Below are positions 7,109-14,923 of a DNA stretch of 64,000 nucleotides, piece by piece. The stretch's first letter is position 1. Each line of letters starts with the position of its first letter. The stretch is from Muribaculum sp. (GTDB lineage: Bacteria; Bacillota; Clostridia; Lachnospirales; Lachnospiraceae): assembly GCA_023663505.1 (NCBI GenBank), contig JAMPHH010000012.1:1-64000 (forward strand). The letters are read 5' to 3'. The notes under the pieces are model-generated. The model had not been told where the DNA came from, did not search any database, and saw only the letters and a program-made list of their open reading frames with translations. A program made the position numbers and the translations under genes.

Positions 7109-8665
7109 ATGAGTATTTTGAATGTAGAGCATCTTACACATGGTTTTGGAGATAGGGCAATTTTTAATGATGTCTCCTTCCGCCTGCTGCCCGGCGAACA
7201 CATCGGGTTGGTCGGCGCCAACGGCGAGGGCAAATCAACCTTTATGAATATAATCACCGGAAAGCTTAGCCCCGACGAGGGCAAGGTCGAATGGGCAAAG
7301 CATGTCCGCGTGGGCTATCTGGATCAACACACGGCGTTAAACGCGGGGCAGACCATTCGTCAGGTGCTCGCCTCCGCTTTTGACTTTCTGTATGAAATGG
7401 AGACGCAAATGAATGAAATCTGTGACAAGATGGGGGAAGCCGCTCCTGAGGAGCTGGAAACCTACATGGAGGAGCTAGGCACCATTCAGGATCTCCTGAC
7501 CATGCATGACTTTTATATGATTGACGCCAAGGTAGAGGAGGTTGCCAAGGCGCTCGGACTGCAGGAGATCGGCTTGGAACGAGATGTGACAGAACTGTCA
7601 GGTGGACAGAGAACCAAGGTCCTTCTGGGAAAGCTCCTCTTGGAGAAGCCGGATATCCTTCTTTTGGACGAGCCCACCAACTATCTGGACGCGGAGCATA
7701 TTGAATGGCTGAAACGATACCTGAACGAATACGAGAACGCTTTTATCCTGATCAGCCACGATATACCATTTTTGAACAGTGTCATCAACCTGATCTACCA
7801 TATGGACAATCAGGAATTAAACCGCTATGTCGGGGATTATGACAAATTCCAAGAGGTCTATGCCATGAAAAAATCCCAACTGGAAGCCGCCTACAACAGA
7901 CAGCAGAAGGAGATTGCAGATCTGAAGGACTTCGTGGCGCGGAATAAAGCCCGCGTCTCCACCCGCAATATGGCGATGTCCCGACAGAAGAAGCTTGACA
8001 AAATGGAGGTGATCGAGCTGGCGTCCGAGAAGCCCAAGCCGGAATTCTATTTTAAAGAAGCCCGCACCTCGGGACGGATTATCTTCCAGACCATGGATTT
8101 GATAATCGGCTATGAGGAACCCCTCTCCAAGCCCATGAGCCTGACGATGGAACGTGGTCAGAAAATCGCCCTGATCGGCGCGAACGGCATCGGCAAAACC
8201 ACACTTTTAAAAAGCCTGCTTGGTCTGATTCCACCGCTTCGAGGCGGCGTGGAGCAGGGCGATTATCTGGAGCTGGGGTATTTCGAGCAGGAGACGTCGG
8301 AGGGCGGCGACAATAGCTGTATCGAGGCAATCTGGGAGGAATTCCCCGGATTCTCCCAATATGAGGTGCGCTCCGCTCTCGCTAAATGCGGACTGACCAC
8401 CAAGCATATCGAAAGTAAGGTGAAGGTGCTAAGCGGCGGCGAGCAGGCAAAGGTACGCTTATGTAAGCTGATCAACCGCCCCAGTAATGTGTTAGTCTTG
8501 GACGAGCCCACCAACCATCTGGACGTGGACGCCAAGGAAGAATTACGGCGGGCGCTAAAGGAATACAAAGGCAGTATCCTTATGGTCTGCCATGAGCCGG
8601 AATTTTACGAGGGACTGGCGACGGACGTGTGGGACTTGACCAAATGGACTACCAAAATAATATAA
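7109..8665 (+). CDS. ABC-F family ATPase
   Basis: A 518-residue soluble protein with two ABC ATPase domains and no membrane segments, as in the ABC-F class. The first domain has Walker A GANGEGKST and signature LSGGQ with LLLDEPTNYLD; the second has GANGIGKTT, LSGGE and LVLDEPTNHLD. A charged linker of about 80 residues joins them. ABC-F proteins bind the ribosomal E site and tune translation; some give resistance to ribosome-targeting antibiotics. The length and linker fit a YkpA/YbiT-like housekeeping type, but resistance cannot be excluded. The ATG at 7109 (GGGGATC upstream, MSILNVEHL) is the natural family start. The HAD gene follows by 14 bp. Confidence 0.92.
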   Translation: MSILNVEHLTHGFGDRAIFNDVSFRLLPGEHIGLVGANGEGKSTFMNIITGKLSPDEGKVEWAKHVRVGYLDQHTALNAGQTIRQVLASAFDFLYEMETQMNEICDKMGEAAPEELETYMEELGTIQDLLTMHDFYMIDAKVEEVAKALGLQEIGLERDVTELSGGQRTKVLLGKLLLEKPDILLLDEPTNYLDAEHIEWLKRYLNEYENAFILISHDIPFLNSVINLIYHMDNQELNRYVGDYDKFQEVYAMKKSQLEAAYNRQQKEIADLKDFVARNKARVSTRNMAMSRQKKLDKMEVIELASEKPKPEFYFKEARTSGRIIFQTMDLIIGYEEPLSKPMSLTMERGQKIALIGANGIGKTTLLKSLLGLIPPLRGGVEQGDYLELGYFEQETSEGGDNSCIEAIWEEFPGFSQYEVRSALAKCGLTTKHIESKVKVLSGGEQAKVRLCKLINRPSNVLVLDEPTNHLDVDAKEELRRALKEYKGSILMVCHEPEFYEGLATDVWDLTKWTTKII

Positions 8666-8679
8666 AACATGAGGTGCCT

Positions 8680-9333
8680 ATGATGGGAGCAATTGTATTT
8701 GATATGGACGGCGTACTCTTTGACACGGAGAGACTTTGCATGGAAAGCTGGCTTGCGGTCGCTGACAAGCATGGCTTTTCCGATATGGAGACCTTTTATC
8801 CGTCATGTATCGGTCGCAACAATGCGGATACCAAGGCTCTGGTCTTAGAGTTCTATGGGACTGACTTTGATTATGACACCTTCTGCAAGGAGGCTTCCTC
8901 TTACTTTCATGCATCTGTTGCACGAAACGGACTGCCCGTAAAAGAAGGCGTTCGGGAGCTTCTTGACTTTTTGAGGGAGCAAAAATGGCAGGTCGCGCTT
9001 GCCTCCTCGTCCAATTACAAATCCGTGACTGCTCATTTGGAGCAGGCGGGACTTATGGAGTATTTCTCCGCGATTGTCACGGGGGATATGGTGGAGCATT
9101 CGAAGCCCGAACCCGATATCTATCTGATCGCATGTGCCAAAATAGGAGTGCCGCCCGAAGATGCATATGCCATCGAGGATTCCCCCAACGGTATCCGCGC
9201 CGCACACCGCGCCGGAATGAGACCTGTCATGGTGCCTGATCTGGTGGCGGCAGACGATGAAATGAAACAGCTCTGCCATAGGATTTTTGCAAGCCTGACA
9301 GATGTGAAGACCTATCTGGAAGCCTGTAAATGA
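8680..9333 (+). CDS. HAD-superfamily phosphatase / beta-phosphoglucomutase-like
   Basis: A 217-residue HAD hydrolase. Motif I is FDMDGVLFDTE at the N-terminus, motif II is ASSS near residue 108, the conserved lysine lies in HSKPEPDIY, and the terminal acidic motif is AIEDSPNGIRAA. The alpha-helical cap between residues 15 and 85 fits the beta-phosphoglucomutase/phosphoglycolate phosphatase subfamily. It should transfer or hydrolyse a phosphoryl group through an aspartyl-phosphate. The substrate is unknown. GAGGTG lies just upstream of the ATG at 8680; the next codon is also ATG. It is probably co-transcribed with the ABC-F gene. Confidence 0.9.
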   Translation: MMGAIVFDMDGVLFDTERLCMESWLAVADKHGFSDMETFYPSCIGRNNADTKALVLEFYGTDFDYDTFCKEASSYFHASVARNGLPVKEGVRELLDFLREQKWQVALASSSNYKSVTAHLEQAGLMEYFSAIVTGDMVEHSKPEPDIYLIACAKIGVPPEDAYAIEDSPNGIRAAHRAGMRPVMVPDLVAADDEMKQLCHRIFASLTDVKTYLEACK

Positions 9334-9342
9334 GCTATCCCG

Positions 9343-9558
9343 CTATTTATCTGTGATTTTCCGAGACAGCGCGGTGATAAATTCCTCCGGATCCGGAAGT
9401 CTGTCCGCCCCAAACAGCTCGTTCCATTTCTGATTTAGCTCCTGATCCGTTTTCCGCTGAAAATATGCATATTTAATTGCCTTTTCCATCTCTGCTCTCA
9501 CTATCTCCTCCGATATTCCCTCCTTTTTTGCGATATCACCGATAACCCCTTGACTCAT
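9343..9558 (-). CDS. Small helical protein of unknown function
   Basis: A 71-residue, charged and mostly helical protein with the core ISEEIVRAEMEKAIKYA. The ATG at 9558 follows AAGAAGGAG. It is transcribed toward the HAD gene, with stops 10 bases apart. The sequence recalls small sporulation- or regulator-associated proteins of Clostridia, but I cannot name the family. The good ribosome binding site and codon usage argue that it is real. Confidence 0.6.
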   Translation of the reverse strand: MSQGVIGDIAKKEGISEEIVRAEMEKAIKYAYFQRKTDQELNQKWNELFGADRLPDPEEFITALSRKITDK

Positions 9559-9718
9559 GCTTTTTCTCCTTCTTATGTATTTTAGATAGTTCTCTACGGA
9601 TAACTAATTAATATTAACAAACTAATCTTAATTAATTACTACTTGTTATGTCAACCTGTTTTTATCTACACTTTATTACAATAAACGACAATTAACGACA
9701 GGAAGGAGGTATAAAGGA

Positions 9719-9955
9719 ATGGACTTATTAAGGAAGCGGGGTTCTCTGGAAATACATTTGGAGGAACTCTTGAAAAAATCGGGATTGAGCAAAACCAAAT
9801 TTTGTCAGATGGCGGAGCTGCAGCACCTTCAATTGAACGGATATCTAAAGGGTACTGTCAGCCGCTTAGATGTGGTGGTGCTCGTGAGAATCTGCGACAC
9901 ACTCAACTGCACCATCGGCGAGCTCTTGGAATACATACCGCCCGAACAAAATTAG
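9719..9955 (+). CDS. Small XRE-type helix-turn-helix regulator
   Basis: A 78-residue Cro/C1-like protein. A helix-turn-helix spans roughly residues 20-55 (LSKTKFCQMAEL...LNGYLKG), followed by the DTLNCTIGELLEY ending typical of YozG-like single-domain regulators. AAGGAGG lies 9 bases before the ATG. Two direct AACGACA repeats 10 bases apart (9684-9700) lie just upstream and could be an autoregulatory site. The target is unknown; it is at the edge of the immunity-gene islet. Confidence 0.85.
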   Translation: MDLLRKRGSLEIHLEELLKKSGLSKTKFCQMAELQHLQLNGYLKGTVSRLDVVVLVRICDTLNCTIGELLEYIPPEQN

Positions 9956-10165
9956 ACCTGCGGCTGTCGCATGAAGCGAAAATATCCAAGGCTTCATGTG
10001 ACAGCCCCGCAACCGCGAGAGATTTAGATGCGTATTCCGCATCAAAATCTGAGACAGAAGGCGCCAAAACGGGGTGTACTCTCCCCGTTTTGGCGCCTTC
10101 TTCGTTGCAATTCACGCACATCAAACAGGAGATTACTGAATCGGTTAGGGCGTGAATTGTAAACT
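9956..10165. repeat. Non-coding block of nested palindromes
   Basis: No credible gene lies here. Three inverted repeats follow one another: an imperfect stem GGCTGTCGCATGAAGC / GCTTCATGTGACAGCC (about 9962-10008), a perfect 18-bp stem at 10057-10074 with 10083-10100 (GAAGGCGCC at its base, 8-base loop), and TTGCAATTCACGC (10105) paired with GCGTGAATTGTAA (10151-10163). The last motif, with its leading GAATCGGTTAG, recurs exactly at about 25723-25748. It looks like a mobile or REP-like repeat, and could end the upstream transcript. Confidence 0.7.
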
Positions 10166-10292
10166 TTCCATGGGTTGGACTATGTGAAAAATATGTTGAA
10201 TAATAGCATGTGTGAAAGTATAATGATAATATATTTTGTGGACAAGCTGACCCTTGTGAAAATAAAAACAATACAAACCATGAGGAAAATAA

Positions 10293-10640
10293 ATGAATTA
10301 TAAATTTTATGAATTACAACCGCTGCGGCTTCAAGCGGGCTGGAAAATAGAATATAACAATTTCTCAGAATATGATATGGAGATACACGGGGAAAGCGAT
10401 TCGTTTGAGTTGAATGAGGATTTATTGCAGCTATGTCATGAAAAAAGAGGCTTGGTGATTGATTTGGGGTGGTATCCGGCTCATGACCCAAACGGGAATT
10501 ATATTTTAATGCTCGTCAAGGATTATAAGTGGGATTGTCCGTTAGAATATGTTTCTTCTAAATCTAAAGCGGAAATAGTTGCTTGCATCGAAAAATGGGT
10601 ATGTCACGGTTTCTTTGCAAAATATTGCGGCAATTGTTAG
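10293..10640 (+). CDS. Probable immunity-type protein (unassigned family)
   Basis: A 115-residue acidic, aromatic-rich protein (MNYKFYELQPLRL..., WKIEYNNFSEYD, VIDLGWYPAHDPNGNY). TGAGGAAAAT gives a good ribosome binding site. It stands 27 bp before a SUKH-type immunity gene, and the size and composition fit cytosolic immunity proteins of polymorphic-toxin or contact-dependent systems. I do not recognise the exact family. No cognate toxin gene is in the window, so it may be an orphan immunity gene. Confidence 0.6.
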   Translation: MNYKFYELQPLRLQAGWKIEYNNFSEYDMEIHGESDSFELNEDLLQLCHEKRGLVIDLGWYPAHDPNGNYILMLVKDYKWDCPLEYVSSKSKAEIVACIEKWVCHGFFAKYCGNC

Positions 10641-10667
10641 CGTCAGGAGTGAGGGGGAAAGCGTGAT

Positions 10668-11225
10668 ATGTCTGTCTATAAGTCTTCGGATTATGAAAAA
10701 GTAATAAAGCGCATTCAGAAAAAAATCAAGGCGCTTCATATCGAGATGGGAGAATGTCTTTCGGAGGAAACGATTGCGGAATTTGAGAATTGCCACAAGC
10801 TTCAACTGCCACAGGCATATCGCATGTTTTTAAAAGAGGTTGGAGACGGCTGTGAGAATATGCTTGAGGGCTGCCGTCTAAACAGCCTAAAGAACAGTCC
10901 ATGCGAAAATTTATCCGAGCCCTTTATGCTTGAGAGCTTCTGGCTTTGGGAGGACGATGACAGGGCTTCGGATATCATTGCGGCTGAGCAGAAGAATAAG
11001 GTTTATCGGGGAAATATCGAATTGATAAATTTGGGCTGCGGCATGAGCTATCGTCTGATTATAACAGGAAAGTGTCGGGGTGAGGTTTATAGCTTTACAG
11101 ATGTAGGCGTTCAGCCATGCTGTGAGCGACAGGATTTTCTGGGGTGGTTTGAATTGTGGATCGACAACTTGGACAAAACCGATTACTTTAAGGATTTTGT
11201 ATATAATGAAGCTGATTATAAATGA
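10668..11225 (+). CDS. SMI1/KNR4 (SUKH) family immunity protein
   Basis: A 185-residue protein with the SUKH hallmarks: LSEETIAEFENCHKLQLPQAYRMFLKEVGDG near residues 24-55, the acidic middle part, and a C-terminal IELINLGCGMSYRLIITG segment ending with the FLGWFELWID helix. SUKH proteins commonly neutralise nuclease toxins of polymorphic-toxin systems. GAGGGGG precedes the ATG. It is the second gene of a two-gene plus-strand unit and ends about 24 bp before the stop of the convergent PBECR4 gene. Confidence 0.85.
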   Translation: MSVYKSSDYEKVIKRIQKKIKALHIEMGECLSEETIAEFENCHKLQLPQAYRMFLKEVGDGCENMLEGCRLNSLKNSPCENLSEPFMLESFWLWEDDDRASDIIAAEQKNKVYRGNIELINLGCGMSYRLIITGKCRGEVYSFTDVGVQPCCERQDFLGWFELWIDNLDKTDYFKDFVYNEADYK

Positions 11226-11249
11226 TAAGTAAAAATATGTATTTTCTTT

Positions 11250-11831
11250 TTAGTGCCGTATGTTGAGACGGTCATACTGGATTTGGCTCTCACCAGTAGA
11301 GAGATGGATTCTTTCTTTGTAAAGCATCGTCCATGCAGCTTGTCCTCTTGTGTAGTCTTTCTGTTCCCTTGGGAAAAAGGAGCGACAAAAGTAAAAACCG
11401 TTGTCCTTTTCTTTCGCCAGAAAAATATAAATGTCATTCCCCTCATGTGGGGTAGAAAGCACGTAGTCCGCTTCAATAAGGGAGAATCGATTTAATTTTA
11501 TGTTGTAGCGGAAAATAAGACGGTTATCATCAAGAAGATCTTTTATGTGCATGAAAGGGACGAAACGATTTTCAATCTGATTTATGTAACGACTGACGGA
11601 AATGTTTTCGTAGGTAATTTTTCCTTCTAAGATATCATCAAATACTAACCGTCGGTTCTTTCGGGCAAGTCGCAGATCCTTCAATTTGCCAAGCCCGACC
11701 AAATGGTGAAAATCCCATTTGGAAAATCTGATGCAGAGTTCTTCAGTTTTACCTTTCCGTCCAATCACAATCCGATATTGTACATCTAACAGCTTTTCAT
11801 AAGCCTTAGCGCATTCTAAAAGTTTATCCAT
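11250..11831 (-). CDS. PBECR4 domain protein (predicted RNase-like fold)
   Basis: A 193-residue protein whose C-terminal half matches what I know of the PBECR4 domain (phage Barnase-EndoU-ColicinE5/D-RelE-like nuclease group). The motifs are FRYNIKL, SLIEADYVLS, IYIFLAKEKDNG, FYFCRSFFP and DYTRGQAAWTMLYKE, preceded by an N-terminal helical region with FHHLVGLGKL. GGAGAAT lies before the ATG. These domains are predicted nucleases in phage, conjugative-element and toxin proteins. The gene lies among immunity-like genes but has no secretion signal, so it could be a stand-alone toxin or a host-takeover enzyme. Activity is inferred from family only. Confidence 0.75.
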   Translation of the reverse strand: MDKLLECAKAYEKLLDVQYRIVIGRKGKTEELCIRFSKWDFHHLVGLGKLKDLRLARKNRRLVFDDILEGKITYENISVSRYINQIENRFVPFMHIKDLLDDNRLIFRYNIKLNRFSLIEADYVLSTPHEGNDIYIFLAKEKDNGFYFCRSFFPREQKDYTRGQAAWTMLYKERIHLSTGESQIQYDRLNIRH

Positions 11832-11875
11832 AAGTTATTCTCCGTGTCCTTTATAGCCCATGTTGAGCGAAAAGA

Positions 11876-11908
11876 TAAAAGCCGCCCTGCAGGTACAGAG
11901 CGGCTTTG
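11876..11908 (-). terminator. Terminator of the small RNA
   Basis: An 8-9 bp stem AAAGCCGC / GCGGCTTT (11900-11907 with 11878-11885), with an inner CTG/CAG pairing, is followed on the minus strand by TTTTATCTTTT. Confidence 0.8.
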
Positions 11909-12045
11909 AACATTTTATTTCGGCAGATGCCTACTCCGGTTTGAGGTTATTGTCCAACCCCTACTGAAAGCTCCGCATGACAAGGCATTCCGGTACGCTG
12001 TTATGCTTCAACGCTTAGACAGACACACGCCGTTGCCTGTCTTGT
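11876..12045 (-). ncRNA. Unannotated small RNA of about 170 nt
   Basis: A perfect minus-strand sigma-A promoter (12080-12052) and a strong terminator (11908-11876) define a transcript of about 170 nt. It has no start-codon/ribosome-site combination and several internal hairpins (GACAG..CTGTC, GGTT..AACC). Its promoter is about the best in the accessory region. It stands between the PBECR4 gene and an immunity-like gene. It could be a regulatory RNA or the antitoxin RNA of a type I toxin system. No small hydrophobic toxin frame is visible on the opposite strand, so the role is open. Confidence 0.7.
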
Positions 12046-12051
12046 ACTATT

Positions 12052-12080
12052 ATTATACGTATATAACAAAAATATGTCAA
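12052..12080 (-). promoter_or_regulatory. Consensus promoter of the small RNA
   Basis: TTGACA (12080-12075) and TATAAT (12057-12052) are both perfect consensus hexamers separated by exactly 17 bases on the minus strand. Transcription should begin near 12045. Confidence 0.9.
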
Positions 12081-12101
12081 TTATTTTAGCTAATTTCCTG
12101 C

Positions 12102-12551
12102 TTAACCCTTTAACACGCCCATAATCTGACAAACATCTTTAATCACATTACTTTTTTGTCCCTTTTCCCATGCAAAATATCCGTCAAGACCTCTGTGGAT
12201 AATCACATATTGTGTATTGTTCGGATCTTGACTTTGCAGGTCGCTAATCATAGTATCCAAAAATTGCTGAGCCTGTTCATTGGAATATTTAAAAACATCG
12301 ACCAGATTATTTTTAATTATTTCAGCAACCTCCATCGGCGTATTTTTTAATTTCAGATGCTGCATAAGCCCATTGGACATACCAAAAAAATATACTGCCA
12401 AGACCTGTCTTTCAAGCTCCGTTGTATTCTCAAACGGCATATGAATTTCCTTGCTGTATAACTCGATCAGCTCGTCCCCCATCGCCTTGCCCAGTGATTG
12501 AAAATCATTATTTTCCGTTTTAGCTTTTTTACCAAAGTTGAAAATTCCCAT
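12102..12551 (-). CDS. Probable immunity-type protein (unassigned, possibly Imm48-like)
   Basis: A 149-residue, mostly helical soluble protein (MGIFNFGKKAKTENNDF, VYFFGMSNGLMQHLKL, QYVIIHRGLDGYFAWEKG). Its position in a cluster of immunity-like genes and its composition suggest an immunity protein; I have a weak memory of the Imm48 family for this pattern but cannot verify it. The ATG at 12551 follows AAAGGAGAACATC. No signal peptide or membrane segment is seen. Confidence 0.55.
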   Translation of the reverse strand: MGIFNFGKKAKTENNDFQSLGKAMGDELIELYSKEIHMPFENTTELERQVLAVYFFGMSNGLMQHLKLKNTPMEVAEIIKNNLVDVFKYSNEQAQQFLDTMISDLQSQDPNNTQYVIIHRGLDGYFAWEKGQKSNVIKDVCQIMGVLKG

Positions 12552-12863
12552 GATGTTCTCCTTTCAAGTATCTGATATGTAACTGGCTTTATTATATATC
12601 TTTTGATGCAAAAAGGGAATCATTTTTTCAACTGTGCAATATTAATTAAAGTCAAATACCATAACGACGTTAGAACATATAGAAGCGGGAATCTATATGC
12701 TTTATTTTTGCCATTAAAAGTCAATAACCCCGCTGCAAGCAGCGGGGTATTGACCCTCGCGGCATTCGCCAAATGTCCATGCAAGCATGGCCGTTTGGCT
12801 CATTGCCCGCGGGAATAAACTTGAGAAAGGTGGAACAATATGACATGATACCGGTCGGGCATA
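12552..12863. repeat. Intergenic region with GC-rich palindromic repeat (copy 2)
   Basis: This gap of about 310 bp holds no convincing gene. Its right half contains AACCCCGCTGC / GCAGCGGGGT (12727-12748), then CCATGC / GCATGG and a CCCGCGGG palindrome (to about 12815). The same family occurs at 1450-1525 and 19113-19188. The AT-rich left half shows only upstream sequence of the minus-strand gene. Confidence 0.65.
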
Positions 12864-13373
12864 TCACTGTGGCAACAGCGTAGGTACACCGGGCCATGCC
12901 AATTCAGGCATGGAATCCAATCTGTTTAAATAAACAAATATCGTCTGTTGGTCGCCCCAAATTCCCGAATCAGGTTTTCTTGTACATAATGTGATATGGT
13001 AATATCCCGAATCTATGGGAACAATTTGCTCCGAAGGACACTCCGTACTCCATTCCATTAACCAAAATAAGTCAATAACACATAGCTTTTCGTCTTGAAT
13101 ATCAATACCTAAGCGAATCGCAACCGGATATTCCGCTAATAGCTTTTCGTCCGGATATCCCTCTCGAAACTTAAGCGTGAACCTTCCGCTGCTTCCCGTA
13201 CAGAAACCTACTACATCACCCTTTTTGACGTGATTTGCCACGTCCTCCGGTTTTGAATATTCTTCTTCAAAGAAATTGCAGCCCTCGGGAATATTTTTAT
13301 TCGTCTCAGGTGAATAAAACACAATACCCATTCCGTCTATCGACAAGTGAATATCTTTTTCTTGAAACTTCAT
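12864..13373 (-). CDS. Hypothetical soluble protein, possibly immunity-related
   Basis: A 169-residue acidic beta-rich protein (MKFQEKDIHLSIDGMG, KKGDVVGFCTGSSGRF, IDSGYYHITLCTRK, TIFVYLNRLDSMPELAWPGVP). AAGGAGTAATCGG lies before the ATG. The style (single domain, many aromatics, no signal peptide) and the neighbours suggest another orphan immunity protein. I do not recognise the family and the role is inferred only from context. Confidence 0.55.
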   Translation of the reverse strand: MKFQEKDIHLSIDGMGIVFYSPETNKNIPEGCNFFEEEYSKPEDVANHVKKGDVVGFCTGSSGRFTLKFREGYPDEKLLAEYPVAIRLGIDIQDEKLCVIDLFWLMEWSTECPSEQIVPIDSGYYHITLCTRKPDSGIWGDQQTIFVYLNRLDSMPELAWPGVPTLLPQ

Positions 13374-13406
13374 ATTCCGATTACTCCTTTTCTGCTTCGA
13401 TTTGTA

Positions 13407-14810
13407 TCACTCCCGCCGCTCTCGCAAAATCGCGGCATTCTCCTCCACCACGCGCTTGGTCAGGGGATAGAATCGCTGCATGATAAAAAACACAATCAGA
13501 TAGCAGACGCCCGGCACCAGAGTCGCGACGGCATATACACGGTCAGCCACCTCCGCCGTCTGTGCGGGAGCGTCGGAGACATATCCGATCGCAGTGAGGG
13601 CAAAGCCGCCCACGCCGCCCGCCAATGCCTGCCCCAATTTGCGGGCAAAGGAATAGATCGCATACACCGTACCGTCCTCACGCTTGCCTGTGGCAACCTC
13701 CTGATGATCGATAATATCCGTGATAAACGCCCAGATGATCATGTTAAAAATCCCCACACCCAAGGTTGCAAGGAAGAACAGCACCATAAACAGCACAATG
13801 CTTTTCACATGCAGGAAATATGTCAAAAGATACACCGCCCCCGCTATCAGCATTCCCACTGCGCCTGCTTCCTTCTTGCCGAATTTCCCCACAAGCTTAG
13901 ACACAAAGGGCGCCAGACAAAGAATCCCTCCCACACTGACAAAGTTCAAAATAGAGATTGCCTTGGCATTGCGAAAATAATCCAAAAACAGATAATTGTT
14001 CATAGTCTGCCCGATCAGCGTGGCAAGAAGCAGCACCAACGCCGCCAACACCAACGCTATCAAAGGCTTATTGCACAAAAGGCTTTTGACCAGCTCCCCC
14101 GCAGACCCCTTTTGCTCCTTTTTCTTAGGCTCAAACGATACCCGCTCCCTACAAAGCGAATAACACAGCAGATAACAGATCACCGCACAGACGCCAAATA
14201 TCACCGCGATCACCGTGAGCCGCACGGGATAAACAATCTGATTGCCCGCCTCGTCCTCACCATAGACAAAAAGCGGCACCAACGTACCAATGATAAGGCT
14301 TGCCAGACTCGCGCCCACGCTGCGGAAGGTGGAAAGCGAAGCCCGCTCCCCCGCGTCCGCGCTGATGACAGACGCCATCGAGCCATAGGGAATGTTGATC
14401 GCCGTGTAGCAAAAGCTTCCCCACAGCAGATAAGTAATCACCACATAGGTCATTTTCACCCCGTAAGACCAGTCCTGCGCAAAGTACAGATACATGATGG
14501 TGCTCGCCACCGCCACAGGCACACACATCAAACGTATCCATGGGCGGAAGCGTCCATTCTTGGACGGACGCATATTGTCCACGATGCGCCCCATAGTCAC
14601 GTCAGTGAAAGCGTCTACCACCCGCGCCGCCAAGAACAATGTTCCCACCGCCGCACCGCTGATGCCCAATACCTTTGTATAAAAGACCATCAGATACGTA
14701 CTGGCAAAGATAAAGCTAAAATCATTGCCGAAATCTCCAAACATATATCCAATCTTGTCATGAATGCCAAAGGGACGCTCCTCCCCCTGTTTTACGGTAT
14801 TCTCCTGCAT
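13407..14810 (-). CDS. GPH-family sugar:cation symporter (MFS)
   Basis: A 467-residue protein with about 12 membrane segments. The start region FGIHDKIGYMFGDFGNDFSFIF is the diagnostic first helix of glycoside-pentoside-hexuronide (GPH) cation symporters, and RIVDNMRPSKNGRFRPWIR is the family's cytoplasmic loop after helix 2. It imports a glycoside or sugar acid with a cation; the substrate cannot be told because no sugar-catabolic gene is next to it. The ATG at 14810 (GGGGAAATT upstream) is better than the in-frame one 11 codons earlier. Convergent and divergent neighbours are unrelated, so it is probably monocistronic. Confidence 0.9.
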   Translation of the reverse strand: MQENTVKQGEERPFGIHDKIGYMFGDFGNDFSFIFASTYLMVFYTKVLGISGAAVGTLFLAARVVDAFTDVTMGRIVDNMRPSKNGRFRPWIRLMCVPVAVASTIMYLYFAQDWSYGVKMTYVVITYLLWGSFCYTAINIPYGSMASVISADAGERASLSTFRSVGASLASLIIGTLVPLFVYGEDEAGNQIVYPVRLTVIAVIFGVCAVICYLLCYSLCRERVSFEPKKKEQKGSAGELVKSLLCNKPLIALVLAALVLLLATLIGQTMNNYLFLDYFRNAKAISILNFVSVGGILCLAPFVSKLVGKFGKKEAGAVGMLIAGAVYLLTYFLHVKSIVLFMVLFFLATLGVGIFNMIIWAFITDIIDHQEVATGKREDGTVYAIYSFARKLGQALAGGVGGFALTAIGYVSDAPAQTAEVADRVYAVATLVPGVCYLIVFFIMQRFYPLTKRVVEENAAILRERRE

Positions 14811-14923
14811 AATTTCCCCATTTCCGTGCAGCCTGCACTTCAAGAATCGTTACATTTCAGTCCTTCGCTGAAATTTCGCTAAGAATCTTCTCTAGGTTGT
14901 CCTGAAAAATGGGAAATTATACG

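Noticed and set aside
7109..8665. Antibiotic resistance ABC-F
   Set aside because: Sequence features fit a generic ABC-F of the YkpA/YbiT type; no resistance subgroup signature or mobile context was seen.
9903..10271. A 122-residue minus-strand protein across the palindrome block
   Set aside because: It is made of repeat sequence and palindromes, without a ribosome binding site or domain; such frames arise from the repeat itself.
11860..11970. A 35-residue plus-strand toxin peptide opposite the small RNA
   Set aside because: The frame has no ribosome binding site and no hydrophobic helix, so it does not resemble a type I toxin.
13347..14882. A 511-residue plus-strand protein
   Set aside because: It is the antisense of the GPH transporter gene; composition (His/Arg/Gln-rich, no motif) is typical of a shadow frame.
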